Source of the DNA: Prosopocoilus inquinatus
Lineage: Eukaryota > Arthropoda > Insecta > Coleoptera > Lucanidae
Assembly: GCA_036172665.1 (NCBI GenBank)
Contig: CM069877.1
Span: 19,369,001-19,433,000 of the forward strand
Reading direction: 5' to 3'
Length of the DNA: 64,000 nucleotides
Part shown: in pieces, positions 11,141-23,300 of the stretch
Position numbering within the stretch: the first letter of the stretch is position 1
How the letters are laid out: each line of letters opens with the position of its first letter
Translations under genes and position numbers: made by a program
Notes under the pieces: generated by a model
What the model was told of the DNA's origin: nothing
Database searches by the model: none
The model's input: the letters and a program-made list of their open reading frames with translations, nothing else

Positions 11141-12733
11141 ATCTTCTTAACAACCTCCTTTTTTACATTTGCCGTGCCTTTCACTTCCTTATTTACTTAC
11201 TTCTTTCATTTATTTGTCTCGTTACCTTTCTTTTTTTTCTCTTTCTTTTTTTTTGACCTCTCCCTATTTTTAGTTTTAGTTTTAAATGTAGCAGAGGTTT
11301 AGATCTTTTGATATTATTGTTATTATTATAAATTGTCTTCATTCAGTTTAGTGGATATTACCACTATTTTTTTCTACACGGGAAGATCAGATTCAGTTTT
11401 CTCATCTTAATTTTTTCGAATCCATTAATTGGAAGAAATTTAAATAATTTGTGGGTCTTTGCCTCTGTCCATTTTCTCTTTTTAGATTTTAATAATTTTG
11501 ACTTTTTCATTTATTTATGTACGTCACTTACAGCTTTCTTAGCTTTCTATTTATGATTTATTTATAATATTTAAAATGGAATGACCCATATGCGAGGGCT
11601 CATTACAATGGGCATAATTAATTTTTTTTAGTGGATCTCTATATTTTTTCCATCCATTAGATGTAAAATTAAATTTTCTTTTCACCAATGTAGGGTTATT
11701 AATACCTACTCTTAATAGTTTTTGAGAAATTTACAATTTTCTAGAATTTCGGTGCCATCACGTTTGCCTTGGACCTGTTTTTGGATTCTGTTTTCAGTTA
11801 AGTTAAGCTACAACATGCCTTCAGAAAAATATTTTGTTTCCAACGCCAATGTTTACGGAAAATGAAATAAACACTTGTTAGTTTGTTCATAAAACTCCTA
11901 TAGTGGGTTTTTTCTTCTGTTATTATTTTATTATTTATTTACTTATTCATTCTTGTAATTCGATAAACTGCCAATAAGCGAAGGAATTTCGTTAAGCGAC
12001 AGAATTGGCGTGGGCGGAAAAGTAAAACGAATTTATTTTGCGACGTCATCCCACGAATAAATTAAATTAACGCGCATTAATTAATTAAAATTTCAATCAC
12101 AAGGCTGCACTTATATTCATTAACCTTCCTTCCGCCGCACCTCTCCATAAGCACGACTTTTGATACCTTCCGCGATACAATTCCAAGGTAAGAACACAAA
12201 AGCTGCGCTCACTTGAATTAGATAATCGTTTTAGCATTCGCAGATTTTATTCTCAAAATATTGAGGTACATTTCTGTAGCACTGATACGTAACAATTATT
12301 GCTATGAATCAAGTTCAAAATCGCTATTATGTAGACAGTTTGAAACTTGCAATTCGTATCAAGTGTGATATTGAGTTAATATGCATCTGTCTTCAATTGG
12401 TCGGTCAGCAATCGACTTGAATTGTTATGAAATGATATCAAGTTCTCTTCAATTATTGAAAAGCATATGATTGATACGCATATCAATGTTACAGAATAGC
12501 CCTAATTAAATTGTATAGATTCGACTTGATTAGTCGCCAAGGTGAAAAACGTAAGGTTTGCTCACACAAAGTAATCACATCACTATCGTTCCTTAAAATT
12601 AACATCAGGTGATGCTAAAAAAAACAAAAGTACTCTTTCTCTCTCAATTAAACTAAATTGAATTAATTCAGCCAGCCGCGCCACTCCGATCGATCGCCGC
12701 ACCCTAGTGAACGCTCAGCTTTACAATGTGAGC
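11141..12733 (+). other. Intron stretch, no gene recognised
   Basis: The first 200 bp are pyrimidine-rich LINE tail. Around 11960-12200 there is GC-richer, low-repeat sequence that could be ancestral intron. I see no coding signal. Confidence 0.5.
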
Positions 12734-12741
12734 GTATGTAC
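12734..12741. repeat. 8-bp target duplication of hAT-like element, left
   Basis: GTATGTAC, repeated exactly at 13932-13939. Confidence 0.75.
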
Positions 12742-13931
12742 TAGTGCTGGCAAAAACCGGAAAAAATTGAAACCGAATAATCGGTTTCTTTAAAAACCGG
12801 TTATCCAAATAATGGTTAAAACCGACTATTCGAATATCCAAAAACCGATTATTCGGATATTCGAAAAACCGACTATTCGAGTATCCAAAAACCACTATTC
12901 GGATATTTGAAAAACTGTCTACTTGAATATATTCAAAAGCCGACAATTCGGATATTCGCGAAATCTGTAATCAAAAGACCAGCTTTTGGATTACCCGAAA
13001 ATCTGATTAATAAAAAACAGACTCGACTGAATTTTAACTCTAAACGCCATTTTACAATGGCGAGATATTTTTGAAATATAAAACGAATTATAAATTACGT
13101 GTTACGTTACAGTTTATAGTACAGAAGGAAATGCGATGTACTAGTGGTTTAAAAGTTTGTTATTTCCAAGGCAAAAGCGCCACTAATGTTCCTGGTTTTT
13201 ATTCAGATGAAGATGTTTTCAAACATTTCAATTTTGTGCTTCTCTTATCCATTTTAAAGTATTAACACTAATAATAGTTTTCGTGTTTTTTTTTGTTAAA
13301 TACTAGATATATGTCAATTATTCTTATTCTATCTAATGAACAATATTCAACAAATTGTAAAAGTAATGCAAATATTTTGTGCTGTAAAAATTCATTACGG
13401 TGCCGAACAATATCTGTACCATAACAAACTTTTATTGAATTCTCCGAAAGACGGTTGGGTACGGTCGAAAACAAAACTAACAACAACAACTAAAATTACT
13501 TTAATTCTTCTCCTTCGACTTCTAAAATGTGGATTAGAAGTACCACTTGACCACTTACATTTTTTACGTGGTGAACATAACAGATATAATTTACCTTTTT
13601 ATTTTTTAATACTTTTAATATTTACTCATTTTCAATTTTATTTGAGTTTTAAATTTGCTGCCTCAAATTCCTAAGATTATCTTTAAATGGATGAAAAAAA
13701 TTGTGTATACAGTTATTTGAAAATCAAGTAGTTGGGCTATTTGAATATTTTTCATCATTCGAATATCCGGTTATCCAAATAATTGGATATTCGAATATCC
13801 GATTATCCAAATAATTGAATATTCGAATAACCGATTATCCGGATAACCGGTTTTCGGTTTTGTTTAAAACCTCGGATAATCCAAAACCGGTTAACCGGTT
13901 ATCCAAAAAACCGATTTGGTTGCCAGCACTA
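12742..13931. mobile_element. Non-autonomous hAT-like element with subterminal repeats
   Basis: The ends are perfect inverted copies of TAGTGCTGGCAA, flanked by the 8-bp duplication GTATGTAC; both are hAT hallmarks. About 200 bp inside each end is a dense set of short repeats of the types CGAATATCC, CCGATTATTCGG and AACCGGTTA, in both orientations. The middle (about 12960-13735) holds only short open frames without recognisable transposase motifs, so the copy depends on a transposase elsewhere. Confidence 0.8.
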
Positions 13932-13939
13932 GTATGTAC
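13932..13939. repeat. 8-bp target duplication of hAT-like element, right
   Basis: GTATGTAC, identical to 12734-12741. Confidence 0.75.
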
Positions 13940-15310
13940 CTACATACGATGCGATGTATGCAGATTTAAATTCTGTGCTTACTTGGAGTGGTTTCATCTG
14001 CACATAACCCATGACGAAGCGATTAATTCGCTCATTCTGTTTATAAATTCATTGAATATCGATAGGGCTCGTTCCACTCCGGATCTTGTGTACTTGTATG
14101 TATTATAAAGTCCAGCCTTCGCGTGCGTGTTCAAGTCGACCGATAGATAAGGCCAATTACTCACTTAGCGGTGATTCACTTGAATTAAAATACGAGAAAT
14201 AGCCGCTCGCTTATCAAGACAACACACACACAATATTATACTGAACGTTAATCGGATTATTTACAAATGCTGTTGGAATCACTAAGGACTATTGAGTTTT
14301 TCTTTGCTCCCCCGAAGAAGTCGATTAAATACTCGATTTGCGTAATGACATGACAGTAATTCGCCGGCACTTTTATTTTTATGCCGTATTGTATGTGTAA
14401 TGCGATAAATGCGGGACAGTGCGTTCTTGTGTCAATTTAATTAGTCGATTACGCAGCGGAAATGACGGCGATGTTATCCCGTTCCCATGAATCGCCCTCT
14501 TATTCATCTCGGCTTGACTTATGGCATGACCATGTCTTATCTACCAGGCGATTCAATTAGAACAGGCATTTTAAAATTTATAACCTCTATAAATTGGCGT
14601 AATAATTAATTTTCAGGCGAGCCATGACGTGTAAACCATGTTTCTACAATTATGCAGGGCTCTCATTCCGGAAAAACCTGGAAAACCACATTAAAATTAT
14701 AAATCTTGAATGGAATTTTAAAAAACGGGAAAATTGCATGTCAGTAAATCGTGAAAAAGTTTTTTTAACAAAAAGAAATCCTTAGAGCCTTCAGCGTATG
14801 CAACCATGCAAACGATGTGCTCATTGAGTTACCTGTATGAGGGGTTCCTATTCCTTTTTCCAGTCTAATTTATTATTTTTTAAATTTAAAAAGTAATACT
14901 ATCTGCTGATTTCATTAGTTTACCTACATACTTTTTCTTTTTGAAGAAATCGTAATTTATTTTTTTAGACAGTCTGCCGTGTTTGTGAAATTCATTGCAT
15001 GTATTTTATTTTAATAAATTTCTGCATGAATATACGCGAAAATTAAAAGGAATAAAATAAATCAGTCTTTTGTGTGTCTTTCGTTTGTATGCCGAAATTG
15101 GAAAGAATTGGAAAATTGTTTAAACATTAGTACCGGGTGATCAACGGAATTCGTAATTAGAGGAGGCTGTGGTTGGTGCTGTTTTATGCTTTGTGGTTGG
15201 ATACAATGAGAAATAAATAAATACAATGAGAAATAAATAATAAGAAGACAGTTGTCGAGGTTATGCTCGTGCTTTATACAATCTTTATTTTGTTATTTTA
15301 TTTTGTATGG
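13940..15310 (+). other. Intron stretch, partly non-repetitive
   Basis: 13940-14640 is relatively balanced in base composition and non-repetitive, so it may be ancestral intron. Near 14656 and again near 16270 the phrase GGAAAAACCTGGAAAA occurs. GGAAAATTGTTTAA occurs near 15110 and 16197. This suggests two copies of an unidentified repeat flanking the SINE. Confidence 0.4.
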
Positions 15311-15315
15311 ATGCT

Positions 15316-15595
15316 GGTTTTTTTTTTTTAATCTGTGGTGTTTGTCCAACGGGGGGTCCTAAGTCATACACTTGTCAGGACCTCAGGAGCAGGGGAGTGT
15401 ATTTTTGTGTGTGTAAAGTGTTCCATCTCCACCTCCTCCTGATGTCAGTAGTGTCGAATTTTCTCCCACAACACTAAAGGGTACCTGAAGTGAGTAACAT
15501 CCCTCGAGAATTATCTCGAGCGGATGCGAACCCACGACCTTAAGAATGCAAGGCCGGTCCCTTACCACTGGACCGTTCAGGCGTTGTTTAAATCC
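15316..15595 (-). mobile_element. tRNA-derived SINE
   Basis: On the minus strand the element begins with a tRNA-like head. An A-box-like CAGTGGTAAGG (complement of 15560-15570) is followed, 30-40 bases on, by the B-box GGTTCGCATCC (complement of 15522-15532). These are the internal RNA polymerase III promoter elements. It then runs into a unique body and ends in an A-rich tail, seen as the T-run at 15319-15330. It carries no protein and would rely on a LINE for movement. Confidence 0.65.
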
Positions 15596-15639
15596 TTTTT
15601 TTAGAATATTAGAGGAGGTTCCATAAGACAAATACGTTT

Positions 15640-16585
15640 ATTATTTAAAAAAATGTCAGAATTCTGACATTTCAAATTTTTCATTTCAAACTGCTCTGCT
15701 GCAAGGCTTGTGTTGCTAAATTTTTGGAAAATATCACAGCCTGCTGTAATTATAAATTCCGTTGATCGCATGGCATATTAACACACTACGCACTATTAAA
15801 ATTGCAAAGTACACTCAACTTTTCAATATAGTTTGTTAGCTTGGTCAAGAATGGAAAAAATAAATATTTATTTTGTTCGCTTCTAACGAAGCATTCTTTC
15901 CAATTTTAGTAGTGTCCGTTTAAAGTTTTAAAACTATTTTTTTTTATTAAAAAAATTACGAAAGTTGGATAATCTAAGTGAACCGTGAAAGCTTTTACAA
16001 ACTGCAAAGTTCATTCGCTTGTCTATACTAAGGCTTATCGTTTTAAAAATTTTACTTATTTTTAAACAAACCGGTTTACTTATTATTACAAATTAATTGC
16101 TAATAATTCATTAATTTGCACGTGAAAATAAAACAAACAAAAAATTAAATTCAGTAGTTTTTCTGTTGTATTTCTGTTGCAAAGTTAGAAAGAAACGGAA
16201 AATTGTTTAAGTAGGTACCTAAAAATTAGAAAAGTTGCATAATCATAGTCAGTGGTGAAAGCTTTGCGAAAAAGTCAGGAAAAACCTGGAAAAGTCAGAC
16301 GGTGTTTTAATGGAAATATCATATAATAGCCCGTCATTTTTACCGTTAAACGAAAACTTTTGATAAATAAATAAATGAAATCGGTCAGAACTTCGTTTTT
16401 GTTTTCTTTTTGCAATTCGATGATAAAAAGACAAAAACAAAAATGCGATGCGGTGCGAAGCACCCAGTATAAGAAAATTCTGAAATTGTGAAATGTAAAC
16501 TAATTCAGGAACAGTTAAAATCTTTATTTTTTATTCATAATAAAATTACTTTGCTGATCTCTTAGTTGACGGTCTCTAGATTATA
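15640..16585 (+). other. Intron stretch without recognised gene
   Basis: AT-rich. It contains the second copy of the GGAAAA-CCTGGAAAAG phrase near 16270. No domain-bearing frame. Confidence 0.4.
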
Positions 16586-18420
16586 TACAGGCTGTCCGTT
16601 TCTCGAGCCCAAGCATGGGCATCTCACTTATCTTAAGAGATATGAGGTCGGTTAAATTAGGCCAAAGTTGCGTATTTTCATGCTAATTAATAATCTGAAA
16701 AGTAATTTAAATTATTCCTTTTCCATTTGAAGATATTGAGAAAAAACTAAAAATTTTCATTTTCGTTTTAATTTTTTAAATCGAAAACAGATAACATTTA
16801 TAATTTACACATTATTAAGGCACTTTTTTACGTAGAATCTAAATCTGTCATTAGATTTACCCGAGCTGTCAAAGTTGCAGAGATACGACTGTCAACTTTT
16901 TTTTTTTCTTATGGGCGCCATATTGGATTTTCTTATTTCTAAATAACATTTTTTTCTACGATTCTAACAATGTATCACACATTATCGTTGATTCGACTTT
17001 TTGGCCTAAATTTCAATTTTTTTATTTTTACAAAGAGCGCTGTGGAAACAATCAAGATGCTAACGCTTACATGGCGCTAGCTAGATCAATTGAAAATGCG
17101 GAAGAAATTCTCGAAAAGCTCGAAAGTCATAATATTTTAATTGTAAACAACTCCTGCTTTCAGTGCAAAATAATCCTTCTAGCTCAACAAACCAAATAGT
17201 TTCAAAGCTACCACATTAAGTGATATGAAGAATGAAGAAAAACATTGAACTTCTTCTGCCTGGCGATAATGAATAACGAATAAAATTTTGTACATTTATA
17301 AAAAGCCAGTTAGAAGGAAATACAAATTTCCTTCAAATTGTGATATGATCCGATGTCGACGAGCGAAATACAAAGTCACCAATGATGAGTAGCTGTTCAA
17401 GCAACATAGCGAACATAAAAATCATCATTGTCTGAAAACAGATACCTGAATTTTCGTAAAAAAACGTTTCTTATGAAATACATTAATAAACAATTGATTT
17501 CAACAAGATGGCTTGCTCGCTCATGACACCTGAGTTTCTGATTGTTTAACTAAAATGTTTTCTAAAAGGAAATAACTGAGATTGGGATTGGCTGGCCAGC
17601 AGAGGGCCAGATTTATCTCCCACTATTTTCTGATGAGTAGGTACAATGAAACACAATTTTGTAATACAAAAAGTTGCAAAGTTTAAGCTACTTTTTGTGG
17701 GGTTGTGGATATGAATTTTCCAATGACGATTCTTATGTTTCTTTCAGAATTCTCCACCTGGTGTTGTATATAAATTTGACTGCAGTTTGTCTTGTTAAAT
17801 CCGAAGAATTGTTGTACTTAAAATGGGGGTTGTTTGCAATAAGGATATTATAAAAATTAAGTAATGAGAAAGTGATTTTTAAGAATGCAGAATTTCTTCC
17901 GCGTTTTCAGTTGGTTAAGCTGGTGCCACATAAGTGGCAAAATCTTGATTGTTTCCACAGCGCTCTTAGTAAAAATATAAAAAAATACAAATTTTGGCCA
18001 AAAAGTCAAATCAACCCTAATGTGTGATACATTGTTAATATTGGAGAATTTTTTTTATTTAGAAATAAGAAAATCCAATATGGCGCCGATAAGAAAAAAA
18101 CAGTTGACAGTTGTATCTCTGTAATTTTGACAGCTCGGGTAAATGTAATGACAGTTATAGATTCTACGTAAAAAAGTGCCTTAATAATGTGTAAGTTATA
18201 AATGTCTAGCTTTATCTGTTTTCGATTTAAAAAATAAAAAGGAAAATGAAAAATTTTTGTTTTTTCTCAATATCTTCAAATGGAAAAGGAATAATTTAAA
18301 TTGCTTTTCAGATTGTTAATTAGCATCAAAATATGCAACTTTGGCCTAATTTAACCGACCTCGTATCTCTTAAGGTAAGTGAGATCCCCATGCTTGGGCT
18401 CGAAAAATGGACAGCTTGTA
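16586..18420. mobile_element. DNA element with ~530-bp terminal inverted repeats
   Basis: The left arm (16586-about 17115) and right arm (about 17885-18420) are inverted copies. The ends read TACAGGCTGTCC and, on the other strand, TACAAGCTGTCC, next to TA dinucleotides, as in Tc1/mariner-type insertions. Shared interior blocks include CGAGCCCAAGCATGGG, CCAATATGGCGCC and the run around TGTATCACACATTA. The 770-bp centre has no transposase. The arms are divergent enough (many small differences) that the insertion is old. Confidence 0.75.
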
Positions 18421-18422
18421 TA

Positions 18423-18984
18423 TAGGAGGATTCATCGTTTCTAGAGATTCAACAATAAACCAGTCTGCAAGGATCCCATGAAGCAGTCCTTCATTTATCC
18501 CATATTTGTGAAATCTTGAAATACGTACTGTATTTTCAATGTGTAGCCGGACCGTAGCTAAGGAGGTGCCAAGGGAGGCTGCCTTTCCTGGAAAGTTTTA
18601 AGCCCGCCTTACGATGACTCAACCGGACATGAAAATATTTTAAAAATATAAAAGCATTGAAAAAACAATGGAATCTGAAGAACAATGAAAAACAAAATAG
18701 CTACGTCAAGGCTAACGAAAAATCAAAAGAAAATAAAACTCCTAATACCATATGATTTTTTAAATTTTAGATAAAGGTTAGCCATGGAAAGCAAAGTACA
18801 CTTAAATTTAGTCGTAGAGGATGATAGTATGGACGGGAAAAGAGGAAACAGCAAACCTACAATCAGAACTAAAGAAGTTATTGAAAATTCTACAGAAAAC
18901 TTTTATTTCTTGAGGTATTTCGCACTATACGTTTTGCTTTCCAGGGTCTCCCTTTATCTAAAATTTAAAATATCATATGGTATA
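18423..18984 (+). other. Intron stretch left of the gypsy element
   Basis: AT-rich sequence with no recognised gene. A GC-richer phrase near 18540-18620 may be the end of a further transposon. 18985-18988 (ATAT) is the left target duplication of the gypsy element. Confidence 0.4.
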
Positions 18985-18988
18985 ATAT

Positions 18989-19290
18989 TGTGGCGCGCCA
19001 ACCGGCTTAGCGCAAGGCGTCAAGAAGTCGGTTCGCTATTATATGTCATCGGCCGTCACGCCACCGGGGGCCTACATCGAACAGACTAGAATCTTCCAGC
19101 GTAGATACTTCCAGACGGCAGCAAATGATATAAAATCGCCCGGAGTTGACTCACGAGGCAGTCGAGTTCTAACTAGCTAACTAAATTATTACAAATAAAT
19201 TAGTTTTTAAGCTTTATTAAATTACGGTTAAGTTTTTATCGAGTGTTTTATTCGTTTAAATAAATAAACATAAACCCTAGAAACGTAACA
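18989..19290 (+). repeat. 5' LTR of gypsy element
   Basis: 302 bp, TG...CA ends. It matches 24550-24851 except for two substitutions (about 19043 and 19106). It contains a TATA box at 19129-19135 and several AATAAA-type signals in the last 110 bp. Confidence 0.97.
19129..19135 (+). promoter_or_regulatory. TATA box in 5' LTR
   Basis: TATAAAA in the middle of the LTR, followed by a GC-rich stretch. It is the likely RNA polymerase II promoter of the element. The same box is present in the 3' LTR and the related solo LTR. Confidence 0.55.
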
Positions 19291-19291
19291 G

Positions 19292-19309
19292 TGGTGTTAG
19301 GTGTGGGGT
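19292..19309 (+). other. Primer binding site, tRNA-Leu type
   Basis: TGGTGTTAGGTGTGGGGT starts one base after the LTR end. It closely resembles the complement of a eukaryotic tRNA-Leu 3' end (about two mismatches over the first 16 bases), from which minus-strand DNA synthesis would start. Confidence 0.6.
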
Positions 19310-19389
19310 TTGTGCAAATAAATAAACAATTTAAAGTAAATTAAATTTAATCAGATTATTAAATAAGTACAGTATCGGAAAAAAAAACA

Positions 19390-20308
19390 ATGGCTACGAG
19401 AAAAGTGTTGTTGAAAGACCTAAAAGTGGCCGAATTAAAAACCGAATCTGGAACAAATCATGGCGGGGTTGCGAGTGTTCGGGGATCAGCCACCAGTAGA
19501 AACACTAGAAAATAATGAAACCCGAATTGTGGAAGGAGCAACAGAAAATTCGAAATTGAAAGTAAAACCACCAACGTTCGATGGAAAGTCTTCTTGGCCC
19601 AACTACTTCAAACAGTTCGAAGCAGCAGCAAAGTCGAACAGATGGACGGCCAGCGAAAAAGCCACTTCGTTAATTGTGGCCTTGAGAGGGGACGCTATCG
19701 ATGTGCTACAGACGATGCCGCAAGAGGAACAAGAAGACTTCGACAAGCTTGTGAATAGGATGGAAATGCGTTACGGACAGGCCCATCTGACCGAGGTATA
19801 CCATGCGCAGTTGAGGAATCGCTGTCAGAAATCCGGAGAAAGTCTTCAGGAATTCGAAGCGGACGTAGCGCGGCTGGCCCAGTTGGCATATCCCACAGCT
19901 CCTGTTGAATTCCTCAAATGTTTGACGGTGCAGACCTTCATAGATGGAATCCGTGACCCAGACAACCAGCAGGCATTGAGAATGACCCATCCGAAGACAT
20001 CCAAGAACGCATTGGCTTATGCCTTGGAATTTGAAGCGGCGAGACGAGTCTCAAGAGGGCATGTCAAGGTGCGAGCGGCTATGGACTTCCAAGAGGAAAA
20101 AGAGGAAGAATCCGCTAACGCCAAGGTGGGATCTGCTATAAAGGAGCGACCCAGGGAGTATACCACCGCCGAGGATGTTCGCCGCATTGTGGAACAGGTC
20201 TTCAAGCAGAAGAAGCCGCTGGTGTGTTGGAATTGCCAGGAGGAAGGACATGTTCGCAGACGATGTCCAAAACCCAGACAGGATCCAAGGAAGCCACAGT
20301 TAAACTAA
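19390..20308 (+). CDS. gag: Gag polyprotein (start region frame-broken)
   Basis: The main frame from about 19438 (first ATG 19460) encodes a retrotransposon Gag domain with WPNYFKQFE, a helical capsid region and the tail block EFLKCLTVQTFIDGIRD. It ends in a CCHC zinc knuckle (C-X2-C-X4-H-X4-C, CWNCQEEGH..., at 20228-20269). It packages the RNA into particles. A better initiator ATG lies upstream at 19390 in the +2-offset frame. That frame encodes a leucine- and lysine-rich N-terminus but runs to a stop at 19513-19515, so a one-base indel near 19445 probably separates the true start from the rest. The frame ends at TAA 20306-20308. Confidence 0.85.
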
Positions 20309-20356
20309 GCCGGGTCGGTGCAGAGGGGCAAACGTCGACCCGTATTCAAAGGCCCC
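20299..20356 (+). promoter_or_regulatory. -1 ribosomal frameshift signal: GTTAAAC plus pseudoknot
   Basis: The heptamer GTTAAAC (20299-20305) sits in the gag frame as G TTA AAC directly before the gag stop TAA. Five bases later CGGGTCG (20311-20317) pairs with CGACCCG (20336-20342), extendable by G.U pairs. The loop stretch GGGGC (20325-20329) pairs with GCCCC (20352-20356), making an H-type pseudoknot. Pol is exactly in the -1 frame. Heptamer GUUAAAC is known as a functional slippery site in arteriviruses. All parts are visible in the sequence; function is inferred. Confidence 0.85.
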
Positions 20357-23300
20357 CAAAGACGAAAGCCAACCAAGTAATATCCCTACGGCAGTTAACC
20401 AGCAGTATCTTCGTGGATGTTACCATTGATGACATTGCTCACACCATGTTATTGGATACGGGTGCGACGAAGACCATCCTAAGACCCGACGTCATTAAGT
20501 CATCTGGACGCACCGAGCCGACCAAGTGGAAACTGAAAACTGCAACTGGAACATCAGCAACTGTCCACGGTGAAGTAGAGGTTATCATCACCATTGGTTC
20601 AACTCCAATAAAACACCGTGCACTGGTGGCAGATATAGAGGACGAGGCAATTTTGGGCATGGACGTCATGTGTGCCCACGGGTTCCAATTGGACTTAAAG
20701 CGTGGCGTGATGGCGGTCAATAATGAGGAATTGGTTCTACATCAACGAGGAGACGTGGCCGCTCGAGTAGTCCTCGCTGAAGACGTTGTATTACCCAGCA
20801 GGACTGAGGTTAACGTCGACGCAAAACTGGACGGTGTTTTTCAAGATGGGCAAGTTATTATGGTTGAACCTAATACTGATGATCAAAGGATTGGAAGAGG
20901 AGTCCTCGTTGGGAAAATGTTGTTGACGGCGAAGAAGGAAGTACCTGTCCGCCTGATGAACGTCAATTGTTTCTCCGTCAATATCAAGAAAGGAACCATC
21001 TTGGGAAGCTGCACCATGGTGTCCTCCATCTCCCGCCACCTTGAAGCAAACGTGCCAGAAGCGAAAGTCCCAAGGAAATTATGGGAAATGGTTATGTCAA
21101 CAGCCCAGGAATTGACTCCAGACCAGAAGACAAAAGCAAAGAACCTGATCGGCCGCTATCAAGATGTATTTGAGGTAGAAAATGGATCCAAGGGAAGAAC
21201 TGATGTCGTGAAACACAAAATAGAGACTGGAGAAGAAAGACCTATCCGTCAAGCTCCAAGGCGATTACCGTTGGCGAAGCGTGAGGAAGCGGAACGCATT
21301 ATTCGCGAGATGGAAAAGGATAATGTAATAGAACCATCAAGCAGCCCGTGGGCGTCACCAGTAGTGCTTGTGAAGAAGAAGGATGGGTCCACCAGGTTCT
21401 GTGTAGACTACCGGTTACTCAATAATGTCACCAAGAAGGACAGCTATCCCCTGCCACGGATTGATGATACCCTGGACACCCTGGCCGGCTCAAAGATCTT
21501 CTCAACTTTGGACTTAAAGAGTGGATATTGGCAAGTGGAGCTGGCGCCCGAAGATCGAGAAAAGACGGCGTTTTCCATTGATATGGGTCTGTGGCAGTTC
21601 ACAGTGATGCCATTCGGATTATGTAATGCCCCAGCGACATTCGAGAGGTTAATGGAGACGGTTCTGAAAGGTCTGTCCTGGACAACGTGCATGGTGTACC
21701 TTGACGACATAATTGTCGTGGGAAAGACGTTCGACGACCACCTAAGGAACCTGGAAGGAGTGTTCCAGCGGCTTCGCGGAGCTGGACTAAAGCTTAGCCC
21801 CAAGAAGTGTCACCTGTTCCAGAAAGAAGTGAATTACCTGGGGCACATTGTTAATGGAAATGGAATCGCCGTGGACCCTGTGAAGATTCAGGTGGTGAAA
21901 GACTGGCCAACTCCCAGAAATAAACACCAAATAAGGAGTTTCCTTGGCCTGTGCACTTACTATCGGCGCTACGTTCCTGGATTTGCAGACATTGCTAAGC
22001 CGTTAACAAAACTCACTGAAGAAGGTCGTCCATTTGAATGGGACCAACAGTGTCAAATTGGCTTTGAACAACTAAAGCAGTACTTGGTTAGTGCTCCTAT
22101 TCTGAGTTATCCTCTCCCGGAAGGCAAGTTCGTCGTGGACACAGATGCTAGCAACGTTGGGATTGGTAGCGTACTCTCCCAGATACAAGAGGGGCAAGAG
22201 AAGGTGATCGGCTACTTCAGTAAAGTCCTATCAAAGCCGGAACGAAACTATTGCGTCACAAGAAGGGAATTGCTAGCCGTCGTAAAAACGATAGAACACT
22301 TCTACAAGTACTTGTATGGTAGACGCTTCCTGCTGAGGACCGACCACGCCGCTCTAAAATGGCTTCTCCGTTTCAAGAACCCAGAAGGGCAAGTTGCACG
22401 ATGGATCGAACGACTTCAGGAGTACGATTTTGAAATTCAGCATCGGGCAGGAACTAGCCATCGAAATGCCGATGCTTTGTCGAGAAGACCCTGTGCCGAA
22501 GACTGCAAGCACTGTAGTCGTTTGGACGAGAAAGTAGCCACGACTGCGAGGACAGCCATTGTTGACGACAAATGGCAAGCCGAAGAACTGCGAAGAGACC
22601 AGGAGAACGACCCGGATTTGAAATTAGTGCTAGAGTGGAAAAGCAGGGACGCGAGGCCTACCTGGGAAGAGGTAGCACCATGTGCACCGTCCGTAAAATC
22701 ATACTGGGCGCAGTGGGACTCCATAGTGTTGGATCGTGGTCTTCTGAGACGAAGCATGGAGAATCCAGAAGGCATGGAAGAGAAGACACAGTTACTAATC
22801 CCCAAGAATAGGGTACCAGAAGTTCTGAGGGAACTTCACGATGGAACTTCGGGAGGGCATCTGGGAGTTAAGAAGACTATGGAGAAGGTGCGCGAAAGAT
22901 TTTACTGGGTGAACTGCAAGGAAGACGTGAAGGATTGGTGCAGAAAGTGTGCAGTCTGCGCAGCCAGTAACGGCCCCCACAGGCGGGGTAAGGCTCACAT
23001 GAGACAGTACAACGTTGGAAGTCCTTTTGAGAGAGTTGCCATCGATGTAGCCGGCCCGTTTCCAGAAACGAATGGTGGAAACAAGTACATCGTCGTGGTA
23101 ATGGACTACTTTAGTAAGTGGGTTGAAGCTTACGCCCTACATAACCAAGAGGCGGTCACTATTGCGGAAGTCCTTGTCAGGGAATGGATCAGTCGGTATG
23201 GTGCACCTATGGAACTGCATTCAGACCAAGGAAAGAACTTTGAATCGGCCTTGTTCAAGAACGTGTGTACTCTGCTCGGCGTACGAAAAACTAGAACAAC

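Noticed and set aside
18784..19089. 101-residue frame crossing into the 5' LTR
   Set aside because: A chance frame that starts in intron sequence and ends inside the LTR; no domain.
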